Positions 47,528 to 57,234 of a stretch of DNA of 64,000 bases are shown here, in pieces. This stretch comes from Tengunoibacter tsumagoiensis. Lineage in GTDB: Bacteria; Chloroflexota; Ktedonobacteria; Ktedonobacterales; Ktedonobacteraceae. Each line of letters opens with the position of its first letter. Within the stretch, counting starts at the first letter, position 1. The stretch spans positions 4,339,001-4,403,000 of the forward strand of contig NZ_BIFR01000001.1 in NCBI RefSeq assembly GCF_003967535.1, in the 5' to 3' direction. The notes beneath the pieces were generated by a model. That model searched no databases and was not told where the DNA came from. It worked only from the letters and a program-made list of their open reading frames with translations. A program made the translations under genes and the position numbers.

Positions 47528-50500
47528 ATGGCATCGCAAGGGTATGTGCGTTTTCCCACTCTCTCGCAAGATCGTATCGTCTTTGTCTCCGAAGACGATC
47601 TCTGGTTAGTCTCCAGTCAAGGGGGTCGTGCAGAGCGTCTGACGGCAGGCGTTGGCGAGGTCTCATCTCCACGATTCTCACCCGATGGATCACAAGTTGC
47701 ATTTGTGAGCTCTGAAGAGGGCCCGCGAGAGGTCTATTGTATGCCCTCTCAAGGAGGCCCTGCCAGACGGCTCACCTTTCAGGCTGGTGGGCATTGTCAA
47801 GTTCTGGGCTGGTCGCTGAATGGAGAGGAGATTCTTTATGCAAGTAATGCAGGACAATTCTTTTCCCGCCTTGAGGTCATTTATGCCATTAACGCCCAGG
47901 GAGGCTTGCCTCAACAACTGCCCTTTGGCATGGCCAATGCCATCTCATACAGCCAGCAAGGGAAAGTAGTTATTGGGCGCAATACAAGCGATATCTCCTA
48001 CTGGAAACGATATCGTGGCGGGACAGCCGGCCATCTCTGGTGCGATACACAGGGAAATGGGGAATTTAAACGCCTCTTACAACTCAGCGGGAATATCGCT
48101 GATCCCTGCTGGATTGATGAACGTATCTACTTTATCTCAGATCACGATGGCATCGGCAATCTGTATTCCTGTACGGCAGAGGGAGAAGACCTGCGCCAGC
48201 ACAGCTCGCAAACAGAATTCTATGCCCGCCACCTCTCTACCGATGGCAAACGGCTGGTCTATGCCTCTGGTGCGGATCTCTACCTCTATGACCCACAGAG
48301 TGCTGATCCTCCTCGCCAGCTCCCACTGCAATTGCCAAGTCTGCGAACTCAGCGTAGCCGCAAGTTTGTGCATGCAGCAAGCTATCTAGATACCTATGCT
48401 CTTCATCCACAGGGCTATGCATTGGCCCTTACGACGCGAGGCAAAGCCTTTACCATGGGCAATTGGGAAGGGCCAGTCCTGCAACATGGCGAGGCTGATG
48501 GGGTACGTTATCGCTTCCTGGAATGGCTCAATGATGGGAAGAGACTTCTGGCCGTCCATGATGCGCCTGGGCAGGAAGAACTTATTGTGTTCCACCCTCA
48601 GACTGCGGAGGGGGCAAAAACATATCCAGAGCTGGCCTTTGGTCGAGCCGTCAGCCTGGTCATCTCACCATTGGAAGACAAGGTCGCGATTACCAATCAT
48701 CGCAACGAGCTCCTGGTCGTGGATCTTGAGAAACGAACCCTGACCATTATCGATCGGAGCCGGGCCTCACTCATCGATGGCGTAGCCTGGTCACCTGATG
48801 GACGCTGGCTGGCCTATGGCTTTGCCATTAGCCCACAGAAGACTGCCATCAAACTTGCACACCTGGACAGTGGCCAGACCCATCAAATCACGAATCCTGT
48901 CCTACAAGACACCAGCCCGTCCTTTGATCCTGAAGGAAAATACCTCTACTTCTTAGGCAAACGCGTCTATAATCCTGTACGCGATCATCTTCACTTCGAT
49001 ATGAGCTTCCCACGTGGTGAAAAACCCTACCTCATTCTGCTTCAAGATGATCTCCGCTCGCCATTTATTCCAGAGATGAAGGTCCCCGGAGACAAAGAGG
49101 AGCGCCGCTCAGGGAGCAAAGCAGAGGCAACCGAGAACGCTCAAACAGACGCAGAAACGCCACCTGAAGAGAATGATCCACGAGGCCCTGCCATGAGAAT
49201 TGATCTGGAAGGGATTACAGAGCGTATTCTCCCCTTCCCTGTCCCTGAAGGGCGGTATTATGGAATCCTGGGTATCAAAGGGAAGGTCCTCTTCCTGGGC
49301 TTCCCTGTGAGTGGCCTGCTTCCTGAATATTCTTCAAATACTCGTGGTTATCTTGATCTCTACGATTTTGAAAATTATAAGGTTGAACACATTCTAGAGA
49401 ATGTCTCAACCATCGAGCTCTCTCGTGATACCAAAACATTGCTCTATCGTGCTCATTCGCGGTTAAGGGTTCTAAAAGCAGGTGAGAAGCCGCCCCGTTC
49501 CGATCATGGCGATCGCCCTGGCCGCGAGAGTGGCTGGATCGATCTCCAACGCGTCAAAGTTGCCGTTCATCCAGCTCTCGAATGGAAACAGATGTTCGCC
49601 GAGGCCTGGCGCTTACAACGCGAACATTTCTGGGATGAGGATATGCTCGGGATTGACTGGGATGGGATCTATGCACAGTATGCACCATTAGTTGAACGCG
49701 TCTCCTCTCGCTCAGAGCTATCAGATCTCCTGGGTGAGCTCCAGGGCGAACTTGGCACATCCCATGCCTACGAAAATGGTGGCGATCTACGCCGGGGTCC
49801 ATACTACTATCAAGGCTCGCTTGGCGTAGATTGGAGCTATGATGCCGAGCATAATCGCTATCGTATTGCACGAATTATCAAAGGAGACCCATCCGATCGC
49901 CGCGCAACATCGCCCTTTACGATGCCAGGTCTTCATGTCAAAGTCGGAGATGCAGTGCTCGCCATCAATGGACAACGCCTGGTAGCTGGCCGGACCCCTC
50001 AGGAGCTGCTGGTGAATCAGGCCGGACAGGAGGTTCAGCTCACTATTGAAGATGGACAGACCGGAGAGAAACGCGTGATTGTCGTCGAAGCCCTGCGCAA
50101 TGATATGACTGCACGCTATCGCGAATGGGTCGAGAGTAATCGGCGCAGGGTTCATGAGATCTCCGGGCATCAGGTGGGGTATATTCATATCCCCGATATG
50201 GGGAGCCGGGGCTACGCTGAGTTCCATCGCGGTTTTCTCTCTGAATATGATTATCCAGCGCTTCTGATTGATGTGCGCTGGAATGGTGGTGGCAATGTCT
50301 CCAGCCTGCTCCTGGAAAAACTCGCACGCAAGCGGATTGGCTATGATTTTCCACGCTGGTACGATCCAAAACCCTACCCTGTCCAATCACCACGAGGTCC
50401 AATGGTTGCTCTTACAAATGAGCATGCAGGTTCCGATGGGGACATCTTCTGTCATAGCTTTAAGCTTATGGGTCTGGGGCCATTGATTGGTATGCGCACA

Positions 50501-50797
50501 TGGGGCGGCGTGATTGGCTATACCTATCGTCATCAGCTTGTCGATGGTACTGTGACAACTCAGCCCGAATATTCTTCCTGGTTTAAAGATGTCGGCTGGA
50601 ATATCGAAAACTATGGAACTGATCCAGATATCGAGGTAGATATTGCTCCACAAGACTATGCTCATCTGGCCGATCCTCAATTGGATCGAGCCATTGCTGA
50701 AGCCCTGCATCAGATCGAGATCCTGCCAGCCCTCGAGCCTAATCCAGGCGAACGCCCCTACCTGGGACGCAAACGAACGATAGCAGACAAAGAGTGA
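47528..50797 (+). CDS. tri: Tricorn protease homologue
   Basis: 1089 residues, close to archaeal tricorn. The N-terminal two-thirds forms two beta-propellers of WD40/TolB-like blades (FSPDGSQVAFVS, 'WSPDGRWLAYGF'). Residues about 690-1060 contain the C1, PDZ and C2 catalytic parts. The catalytic set of Thermoplasma tricorn (Ser745, His746, Ser965, Glu1023) is matched: Ser745-His746 in GTSHAYE, Ser969 in EHAGSDGD and Glu1027 in WNIENYG. It trims peptides released by the proteasome or other proteases in the cytoplasm. GAAGGAG lies five bases before the ATG. There is an acidic, disordered insert near 515-550. Confidence 0.94.
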   Translation: MASQGYVRFPTLSQDRIVFVSEDDLWLVSSQGGRAERLTAGVGEVSSPRFSPDGSQVAFVSSEEGPREVYCMPSQGGPARRLTFQAGGHCQVLGWSLNGEEILYASNAGQFFSRLEVIYAINAQGGLPQQLPFGMANAISYSQQGKVVIGRNTSDISYWKRYRGGTAGHLWCDTQGNGEFKRLLQLSGNIADPCWIDERIYFISDHDGIGNLYSCTAEGEDLRQHSSQTEFYARHLSTDGKRLVYASGADLYLYDPQSADPPRQLPLQLPSLRTQRSRKFVHAASYLDTYALHPQGYALALTTRGKAFTMGNWEGPVLQHGEADGVRYRFLEWLNDGKRLLAVHDAPGQEELIVFHPQTAEGAKTYPELAFGRAVSLVISPLEDKVAITNHRNELLVVDLEKRTLTIIDRSRASLIDGVAWSPDGRWLAYGFAISPQKTAIKLAHLDSGQTHQITNPVLQDTSPSFDPEGKYLYFLGKRVYNPVRDHLHFDMSFPRGEKPYLILLQDDLRSPFIPEMKVPGDKEERRSGSKAEATENAQTDAETPPEENDPRGPAMRIDLEGITERILPFPVPEGRYYGILGIKGKVLFLGFPVSGLLPEYSSNTRGYLDLYDFENYKVEHILENVSTIELSRDTKTLLYRAHSRLRVLKAGEKPPRSDHGDRPGRESGWIDLQRVKVAVHPALEWKQMFAEAWRLQREHFWDEDMLGIDWDGIYAQYAPLVERVSSRSELSDLLGELQGELGTSHAYENGGDLRRGPYYYQGSLGVDWSYDAEHNRYRIARIIKGDPSDRRATSPFTMPGLHVKVGDAVLAINGQRLVAGRTPQELLVNQAGQEVQLTIEDGQTGEKRVIVVEALRNDMTARYREWVESNRRRVHEISGHQVGYIHIPDMGSRGYAEFHRGFLSEYDYPALLIDVRWNGGGNVSSLLLEKLARKRIGYDFPRWYDPKPYPVQSPRGPMVALTNEHAGSDGDIFCHSFKLMGLGPLIGMRTWGGVIGYTYRHQLVDGTVTTQPEYSSWFKDVGWNIENYGTDPDIEVDIAPQDYAHLADPQLDRAIAEALHQIEILPALEPNPGERPYLGRKRTIADKE

Positions 50798-50886
50798 AAA
50801 GACCTTGTTGTCGCCCTCTGTATAGCAGATACAGAATGAAGTCCGCGACACTTTTGTGACACTTTCATGATATGTTTGCAACATCC

Positions 50887-50932
50887 TCCTTTTATACTCT
50901 CTCTTAGAGAAACTCTACAGTGTATAAAAGGA
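50887..50932 (+). promoter_or_regulatory. 5'-leader hairpin that pairs with the ribosome-binding site of the next gene
   Basis: TCCTTTTATAC (50887-50897) is exactly complementary to GTATAAAAGGA (50922-50932), and an inner short stem (CTCT/GAGA) lies in the loop. The right arm contains all but the last base of the AAAGGAG ribosome-binding site (50927-50933) of the gene at 50942. In RNA this would hide the site, as in thermometers and other translational switches. Confidence 0.7.
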
Positions 50933-50941
50933 GCAACCACC

Positions 50942-51490
50942 ATGCAATCTTTTCAGAGCAATGATCATAGCCAGCACCAGACACGGGAACACCATCAAGC
51001 TTACGAGCAACAGTGGTATGCACAGCAGCAAGGCTACGGGCCCGTTGGGGCAGCCTCACAGCAGGGTCCAGCCCCGCAACAACCATACTACGTTGCAATC
51101 CCTTATCCTTACGCATCCCCCAATAGCGGTCCTGGTGCTGAAAGCAAATTATTGGCCGGGGTCAGTTATCTAGGCTTCTGGTTAACCGGTCTCGTGCTGC
51201 TACTGTTTGTTCGTGAGAACACATTTGTACGTTTCCATGCGCTTCAATCCACCCTCTTTTTTGGGGCGATCAATATCTACTATATTGTGTTTGCTTTTCT
51301 GCTCCATAATCACGTACCGTTTTTGATTGGCTTCCCTGCAGGACTGGTGTTTGTTCTGATCAATATTGTTGGCGTCATTGGCTGGTTTGTCGGCTTTATT
51401 GGTGCACTTGCAGGGAAACAGAGTAAGTTGCCCTTTGTTGGCGATCGGGCTCAACGTATGGCGCAGAACCCCATGGCGACTGTTAAATAG
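50942..51490 (+). CDS. DUF4870-like small membrane protein
   Basis: 182 residues. A Gln/His/Tyr/Pro-rich, disordered N-terminus of about 75 residues precedes three membrane helices (LAGVSYLGFWLTGLVLLLFV, 'LQSTLFFGAINIYYIVFAFLL' and 'LVFVLINIVGVIGWFVGFIGAL'). The RFHALQS motif between helices is typical of the DUF4870/Tic20-like family. The function is unknown. A longer in-frame reading from 50867 exists, but the ATG at 50942 has AAAGGAG eight bases upstream and suits the family. That ribosome-binding site lies in a perfect hairpin. Confidence 0.85.
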   Translation: MQSFQSNDHSQHQTREHHQAYEQQWYAQQQGYGPVGAASQQGPAPQQPYYVAIPYPYASPNSGPGAESKLLAGVSYLGFWLTGLVLLLFVRENTFVRFHALQSTLFFGAINIYYIVFAFLLHNHVPFLIGFPAGLVFVLINIVGVIGWFVGFIGALAGKQSKLPFVGDRAQRMAQNPMATVK

Positions 51491-51739
51491 CTCATGCCTC
51501 TACAAAAAGTAAGCCCGAATAGGTTTTCAATACCCAAAACAGCGCATGGGACCAGTTTCGTGAGCATAGCGAGAAAAGAACGATCCCCAGACCTCTTCCT
51601 GAGGACAGGTACAATGATTAAAGACACAAGAAAAAAGCACAACCTGTTGCAATGGGTCTCTTCTCAGCTAGTTTTTGTCTGGCCTGATTATTCTCCAGAA
51701 AACAGAGTTGGGATTGTGTGGTAGAAAGGGAAGTCATTC

Positions 51740-53113
51740 ATGCGCTATGCTCTCCGTCTCTTAGTACGTCACTATCTATTGTTCTGCCTGTGCTGCTGGG
51801 GATTTGTCTGGAGTAGTACTTCAGTAGTTGCCAGCTCTGTACAGATGACGAGTAGACCTTATGGAGCGATGTCTATAATTGCTCATGGTCAGAAAGGGCT
51901 GCGCTGGAGGCAGACGCAGGCCCCAACAGGAGCAGATTGTCAACAAACATTAGGAACAAATTGTTATACACCTCAACAGTTGCAGCAGGCCTATGCCTTA
52001 ACGCCGCTTCTCCATGCCGGAAACAATGGGAGTGGACAGACCATTGTCATTGTCAATTCGTTTGGCAGTCCAACAATTAAACAGGATCTACAACAATTTG
52101 ATGCTGACTATGGCCTGCCGGATCCTCCTTCTTTTCAGATTCTGGCACCTCTGGGGTCTGTACCTTTTGATGCCAATAATGCGGATCAAGTAAGTTGGGC
52201 AGAAGAGACCTCTCTGGATGTAGAATGGGCTCATGCAATGGCTCCTGGAGCTAGTATTGCACTTCTGACCAGTCCAGTCTCAGAGACCCAGGGTGTTCAG
52301 GGGATGCCTCAGTTCCTTTCCCTGGAGAACTACGCAATCCAACATCATCTGGGACAGATCATCTCACAAAGCTGGGGAACAACCGAAAATACGTTGCTTA
52401 CCTCTACTGGATATGGTGTGCTCACTGCATTCAATGGTCTATACAAAATGGCCGCACAGCAGCAGATCACGGTGCTGGCAGCCTCCGGCGATTCAGGGGC
52501 TGCAAATGTCGATGTAAACGGAAATCTTTATAGCACCCCAACCGTCAATTTTCCTGCCTCATCCCCCTGGGTGACTGCAGTTGGTGGTACTACGCTAGAG
52601 GCGGCCAATGACGGGACCTATCAAAGCGAAACGACCTGGAATAGCGGGGGAGGCAGTACTGGCGGTGGCATAAGCCAACATTTCTTATTACCTGACTATC
52701 AGAAGCATTATCTGACCCCTTCAGCATTGAATCTCCTTCATGGTTTTCGCGGTGTCCCTGATGTGGCAAGTGTTGCCGATCCTGCAACGGGAGTACCAGT
52801 CTACTTCAGTTTCCTCTCTGAAGCTTATGCAGGCTATTGGATCTTTGGTGGTACCAGCCTCAGTACGCCACTATGGGCGGGATTAGTCGCCGATGCAAAT
52901 CAAGCGCTGGGACATCCACTCGGTTTTCTTAATACCCGGCTCTATCAAATCGAGTCTCATCCAGGAAAGGCTGGACTGGCCTTTCACGATATCATTCACG
53001 GCAATAACAGCCAGAGCGATATCCCTGGCTATAATGCGGAGATAGGTTGGGACCCCGTCACTGGTCTGGGATCACCCATTGCCTCTGCCCTGCTGAAGGC
53101 CTGGCGTTCATAA
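51740..53113 (+). CDS. Sedolisin-type (S53) serine-carboxyl peptidase without the usual propeptide
   Basis: 457 residues. A signal peptide of about 32 residues is followed by a short linker and directly by the catalytic domain, which begins near TPQQLQQAYAL (residue 77). The S53 residues are present: Glu156 and Asp160 in AEETSLDVEW, the oxyanion Asp in AASGDSGA, and the Ser in FGGTSLSTPLWAGL. The C-terminal calcium site (DIIHG, 'GYNAEIGWDPVTGLGSP') is intact. Sedolisins are acid-active secreted endopeptidases, normally made with a propeptide of about 190 residues. Here only about 45 residues separate the signal and the catalytic domain. Its context gives no substrate. Confidence 0.9.
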   Translation: MRYALRLLVRHYLLFCLCCWGFVWSSTSVVASSVQMTSRPYGAMSIIAHGQKGLRWRQTQAPTGADCQQTLGTNCYTPQQLQQAYALTPLLHAGNNGSGQTIVIVNSFGSPTIKQDLQQFDADYGLPDPPSFQILAPLGSVPFDANNADQVSWAEETSLDVEWAHAMAPGASIALLTSPVSETQGVQGMPQFLSLENYAIQHHLGQIISQSWGTTENTLLTSTGYGVLTAFNGLYKMAAQQQITVLAASGDSGAANVDVNGNLYSTPTVNFPASSPWVTAVGGTTLEAANDGTYQSETTWNSGGGSTGGGISQHFLLPDYQKHYLTPSALNLLHGFRGVPDVASVADPATGVPVYFSFLSEAYAGYWIFGGTSLSTPLWAGLVADANQALGHPLGFLNTRLYQIESHPGKAGLAFHDIIHGNNSQSDIPGYNAEIGWDPVTGLGSPIASALLKAWRS

Positions 53114-53160
53114 TCCCTTTTTTGGCGATAAAATTGTCTGAGAAAGTAGAAACCATCTAT

Positions 53161-53330
53161 GGGGTCCGAGGCCATCATGAATGATGGGCCCTACCTTCTC
53201 AGGCGATAAATCGCTCTTTTGCTCGATGTGTATTTTAATTCGCTCGGGGTCCGAGGCCATCATAAATAACGGTCCCTACCTTCTCAGGCGATAAATCGCT
53301 CTTTTTCTTGATATATATCGTAATTTGTTC
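53161..53330. repeat. Two tandem copies of an 85-bp intergenic repeat
   Basis: Copies start at 53161 and 53246. Each begins GGGGTCCGAGGCCATCAT, contains CCCTACCTTCTCAGGCGAT and ends in AT-rich sequence. Each holds two small dyads (GGCCATCA/TGATGGGCC, intact only in copy 1, and GCGAT-AA-ATCGC). It occupies the gap between the S53 peptidase gene and the glycosidase-like gene, which is otherwise empty. Confidence 0.85.
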
Positions 53331-53589
53331 GTAAACTGTTATCTGTGATAACCGTGGTGACTCACTCCGCTCTCTTGTCTCCTTATGATCTCTACGGAGC
53401 TCTCAATGCCTCTGGTCCTGGCTGGTTCTTCTTCTTTTACGCACACGCCAGTACTGATATATCCACTAAGTCTAAGACTCTACCAAAAACCTGAATGTAT
53501 TTACTACAAAAAAGAGCTTTCCAGTGTTTTAGCTAATGAGGACATTTCCAAACTCAATCAGCAATCTTCTATGAAAAGGAAAACATTCT

Positions 53590-55437
53590 ATGAGTGAAAT
53601 TATCTGGCACGCTGAGAATGAATACATCGACGTAACCTTCTATCAAGATGCCTCAGCCGATATCCTGGATAAAGGCACCCAGACGCGCTGGCACATGGGC
53701 CATGTGGTCTTACAAGAGGATAATCCAATCGATGTGGGGCATGTCTGGCTTCGTACCGAGCGTTCAATGTGCGAGGAATATCCAGGACGATTTCAGGGCG
53801 AACGTAGCGGTGATGAGATCCGCTTCACCTTACTTGGGCGGGAGAGGCGCGAAGTTGGACAGTTTAGCTGTCAGTTCCAATTACAGGGCCCAAAATTTAT
53901 CGTAAGCATTGTGGAGATTGCAGAAAGCATTCCCAGCCTGATGTTCCCTCCGGCCATTGAATCAGAGAGCCTTGTGCTGCCAATGGGCGTTGGCAAATGG
54001 CTACGCAATCCTCTAGCTGAACGCCGCTTCTGGCTCTATCCCAGCCATCTCAATATGCGCTGGTTTGGTGGACTCAGAGGGCAGGCTGGCTGGATTGCGA
54101 TTGTTGAGGATGGCTATGTCAATGGAGGAGTCCATGCCCATACATTACGCGCCACACCAGGGTGGCTTAAATCACTGGGCCAATGGCGTGGAAAACGAAC
54201 GATCTCTTATCAGTTTGTGAGTGGAGACTACGTCACACTGGCTAAAACCTATCGAGCTTATGCGCTTGCACATGGACTGCATCGCTCTCTGACAGAGAAG
54301 ATCCAGCAGACCCCTGCCTTGAACAACTTCCTCGGCGGTCGTCTCCTTTCCTTTATGCAGGCTAATTCCGTTACGGCAGAGCGCGAAGAGGATAGTTTAC
54401 AGCCATCAGAAGAGGCAGCCAGACTGGAGAAACAGAACCCCCAGGTAGGCATCACCCATAAACAGGCGACACAATTAATAACAGCGGCAGTTGAGCAAGG
54501 CCTGAAGAAGGGCCTGGTCGTGCTTCGTGGTTGGATTAAAGGGGGGTACGATGAGACGCATCCCGACATCTGGCCACCAGATCCAGCCGTAGGCACACAG
54601 GAAGAGCTTCAAGAGACGCTCGAACTGCACGATTCCTTTACAGTCGCACTACATGATAATTATCAGGATATCTATCAACAATCGGCAAGCTGGCCTCAGG
54701 GCGTTATTCGCACGAGATCTGGTGACCCTATGCCCGGAGGATTATGGAGTGGAGGGCAGGCATATATTCTCAATGCCCGTGATGGACTGGCTTATGCACA
54801 ACGCAACTGGGAACAGATCAAGACACTCCGTCCACGAGCGATGTTTATTGATACAACCATCGCCGTCCAATTCTATGAGTCCTATGAACAGGGCAATGAA
54901 CTAACACGGGCTCAGGATGAAGCACTCAAACAAGAACTATTGCAATTCTATAAAGATCAAGGACAGGTTCTGGGGAGTGAAGAGGGAGCAGACTTTGGAG
55001 TCCCATTTGTCGACTGGATTGAGAATCGCCATGGACGTATTGCAGGCGTCTCGATTCCACTCTGGCCACTGGTCTTTCACGATGCCGCTTTCAGTACACG
55101 CTATGGTCCGCCCCCACAGCATTCAGAATCGGCACAAAGCTCCGCTCCACGCTGGTTGACCGATATGCTCTGGGGTTATCCCCTGATCTGGGGTTTCTCC
55201 AAGGCCCAACAGGGCAATGAGCGTCTGTCAGAGATTGCGGATATGAGCCACGTTGATCAATGGCTCGAACGCATAGGGACCCAGGAAATGCTCTCGCACC
55301 GCTATGTAAGCGCTGATGGAGAAGTTGAAGAGACAACCTTTGCTTCGGGAGACTCAATCATCGTTAATTTCTCAGACTACGATCGAGAGATTGAAGGCGA
55401 GTATCTCCCAGCGCATAGCTATCGGCTACGTCACTAG
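53590..55437 (+). CDS. Large cytoplasmic glycosidase-like protein (DUF5696/GH101-like)
   Basis: 615 residues with no signal peptide. The first 200 residues are beta-rich (SHLNMRWFGGLRGQAGWIAIVEDG). The rest looks like a TIM barrel with 'LVVLRGWIKGGYDETHPDIWPP', 'ALHDNYQDIYQQS' (HDNY), MFIDTTIAVQF and 'GSEEGADFGVPFVDW'. This strand-end pattern of Asp/Glu residues resembles endo-alpha-N-acetylgalactosaminidase-like and DUF5696 proteins, which suggests glycan cleavage, but I cannot place it in a family with confidence. AAGGA lies 11 bases before the ATG. It ends nine bases from the convergent kinase gene. Confidence 0.65.
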   Translation: MSEIIWHAENEYIDVTFYQDASADILDKGTQTRWHMGHVVLQEDNPIDVGHVWLRTERSMCEEYPGRFQGERSGDEIRFTLLGRERREVGQFSCQFQLQGPKFIVSIVEIAESIPSLMFPPAIESESLVLPMGVGKWLRNPLAERRFWLYPSHLNMRWFGGLRGQAGWIAIVEDGYVNGGVHAHTLRATPGWLKSLGQWRGKRTISYQFVSGDYVTLAKTYRAYALAHGLHRSLTEKIQQTPALNNFLGGRLLSFMQANSVTAEREEDSLQPSEEAARLEKQNPQVGITHKQATQLITAAVEQGLKKGLVVLRGWIKGGYDETHPDIWPPDPAVGTQEELQETLELHDSFTVALHDNYQDIYQQSASWPQGVIRTRSGDPMPGGLWSGGQAYILNARDGLAYAQRNWEQIKTLRPRAMFIDTTIAVQFYESYEQGNELTRAQDEALKQELLQFYKDQGQVLGSEEGADFGVPFVDWIENRHGRIAGVSIPLWPLVFHDAAFSTRYGPPPQHSESAQSSAPRWLTDMLWGYPLIWGFSKAQQGNERLSEIADMSHVDQWLERIGTQEMLSHRYVSADGEVEETTFASGDSIIVNFSDYDREIEGEYLPAHSYRLRH

Positions 55438-55446
55438 GAACCTCTA

Positions 55447-57234
55447 CTAATCCACCTGCCAGACCTGAACCATGCCGTTACCATTGGCAGAAACGATATG
55501 CTTATTATCGGAAAGCCAGGTAATGGCATAGGTTGAGGCAGTATGAACCTGATATGATCTACTGACACCTGCTGGATGAGAGAGCAAGGTCGAAGGTGAT
55601 CCCTCGACTCTCCAGGCATGCACAATATGGTCTTTACTTCCAGACGCCAACCAGTTCCCATCTGGCGACCAGGCCAGAGCCATGATCCAATCAGTATGGC
55701 CACGATGTACCATCACCTGATGCCCTTTATTACCTGGCTCCCACACATGAATAGTATGATCTTCACCAGCAGTAGCTAACTTCGAACCGTCGGGCGACCA
55801 GGCTAAAGCACGTACCCAGCTATTGTGCTGGCGATGGGTAAAGAGCTTCCGACCTGTCAGCGCCTCCCAGACCTGAACCTCATTTTTCGAGCCTGAGGCG
55901 ATATATTTCCCCTGAGGAGACCACGCAAGAGCGCGGACCCAGGAGGTGTGTCCACGATAAACAAACTCTTCCCGACCACTGGTAGCATCCCAGAGATGAA
56001 TCGTGTTATTTGTGCCACTACTGGTCGACGCCAGCAATTTTCCATCCGGTGACCATGCAACTGCCGAGACCATCCCTGTATGCAGATCATAGCTGGCAAG
56101 TCGCTCTCCAGTCAGTGAATTCCAGATCTGAAGTGTTCGATCGAGGCTTGCCGATGCAATCTGTTGACCAGATGGCGACCAGGCCAGCATAGTCACACCG
56201 CCTGAATGACCTCGATATATAAGCGTGCTAGCCCCTGTAGTGGCCCCGCGCACCTGTACCGTCTTATCATGACCTCCATAAGCAATCCGGCGTCGATCAG
56301 GAGACCACGCGACCGCATAGATCATCTCTGCACTCTGCCGTTCGGCCACAAAGCTCTGTTCAGGAGCTGAAGGTGAAAGGAGGGCAATTGTTGTCGAAGA
56401 TGGAGCCTCGGATTGTCTCTGATCCGCCAGATATGCCTGTTCGAACAGACGCGCAAAGTCTTGAATCTGCGCAAAACGCTGCTGAGGATCTTTCTGCAAT
56501 GCTCGCAAGACAATCGCTTCCAGAGCGGGCGAAATGGTTGGAATCTGATCGTGCAGCGGTGGTGGCTCGGTCAGAGCATGTTGGACAGCCACCTCCTCAA
56601 AGGTCCCCTGGAAAGGTCGTTTGCCACACAGCCACTCATACACAATCACACCTAGAGCATATTGATCGCTGGCGGGCAGAGGTCGCCCCCTGGCCTGTTC
56701 AGGGGCCATATACATAATAGTGCCAGACACATCGTGAGCCCCACTGGGTGCCGAACTTTGCGCGATAACGGCCAGCCCAAAATCGCTCAGCAGAATCTCC
56801 TCATGGGTTCCCAACAACATATTCTCTGGCTTAATATCACGATGAATATAGTGCTCATCGTGGGCATACTGAAGCGCAGATGCGATCTGTTTTACATACG
56901 AGACAATCATGGGAAGATGCAGGCGCGTTCCTCGAGGATAGCGTTGACGTAAAGAGCCATGTAAAGCGTAGCTCATCACCAAAAATGGAACATGATCACT
57001 TACCCCAAAATCCAGAACACGGACGATATGGGGATGCTCTAAACGTGCAATCGTGCGGGCCTCATTACGAAACTGTTCGACCTCTTCGGGTGCAAGGCGT
57101 GTGTCAAGAACCTTGATGGCCGCCAATGTTCCCAGGTGAATATGCTCGCCTAGATAAACATCAGCAAAGCCACCGCGTCCCAGGACACGGGTAAGATGAT
57201 AATGACCTAGTTGTTGGCCAACGCGGTCGGGCAT
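55447..57234 (-). CDS. Ser/Thr protein kinase with C-terminal WD40 propeller
   Basis: About 595 residues. A Hanks-type kinase domain (about 1-270) has GRGGFADVYLGEH, the AIKVL lysine, HRDIKPEN, SDFGLAV and 'GTIMYMAPEQARG', so it should be active. About 45 linker residues lead to seven WD40 repeats (repeated VAWSPDGRRIAYGG and LAWSPDG units with 'VRALAWSP'), forming a complete propeller. There is no membrane helix, so it is cytoplasmic. This kinase-WD40 fusion is common in Ktedonobacteria and Planctomycetes. The ORF extends to 57279, but MPDRVGQQLGHY at 57234 is the typical start for this group. Confidence 0.92.
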   Translation of the reverse strand: MPDRVGQQLGHYHLTRVLGRGGFADVYLGEHIHLGTLAAIKVLDTRLAPEEVEQFRNEARTIARLEHPHIVRVLDFGVSDHVPFLVMSYALHGSLRQRYPRGTRLHLPMIVSYVKQIASALQYAHDEHYIHRDIKPENMLLGTHEEILLSDFGLAVIAQSSAPSGAHDVSGTIMYMAPEQARGRPLPASDQYALGVIVYEWLCGKRPFQGTFEEVAVQHALTEPPPLHDQIPTISPALEAIVLRALQKDPQQRFAQIQDFARLFEQAYLADQRQSEAPSSTTIALLSPSAPEQSFVAERQSAEMIYAVAWSPDRRRIAYGGHDKTVQVRGATTGASTLIYRGHSGGVTMLAWSPSGQQIASASLDRTLQIWNSLTGERLASYDLHTGMVSAVAWSPDGKLLASTSSGTNNTIHLWDATSGREEFVYRGHTSWVRALAWSPQGKYIASGSKNEVQVWEALTGRKLFTHRQHNSWVRALAWSPDGSKLATAGEDHTIHVWEPGNKGHQVMVHRGHTDWIMALAWSPDGNWLASGSKDHIVHAWRVEGSPSTLLSHPAGVSRSYQVHTASTYAITWLSDNKHIVSANGNGMVQVWQVD

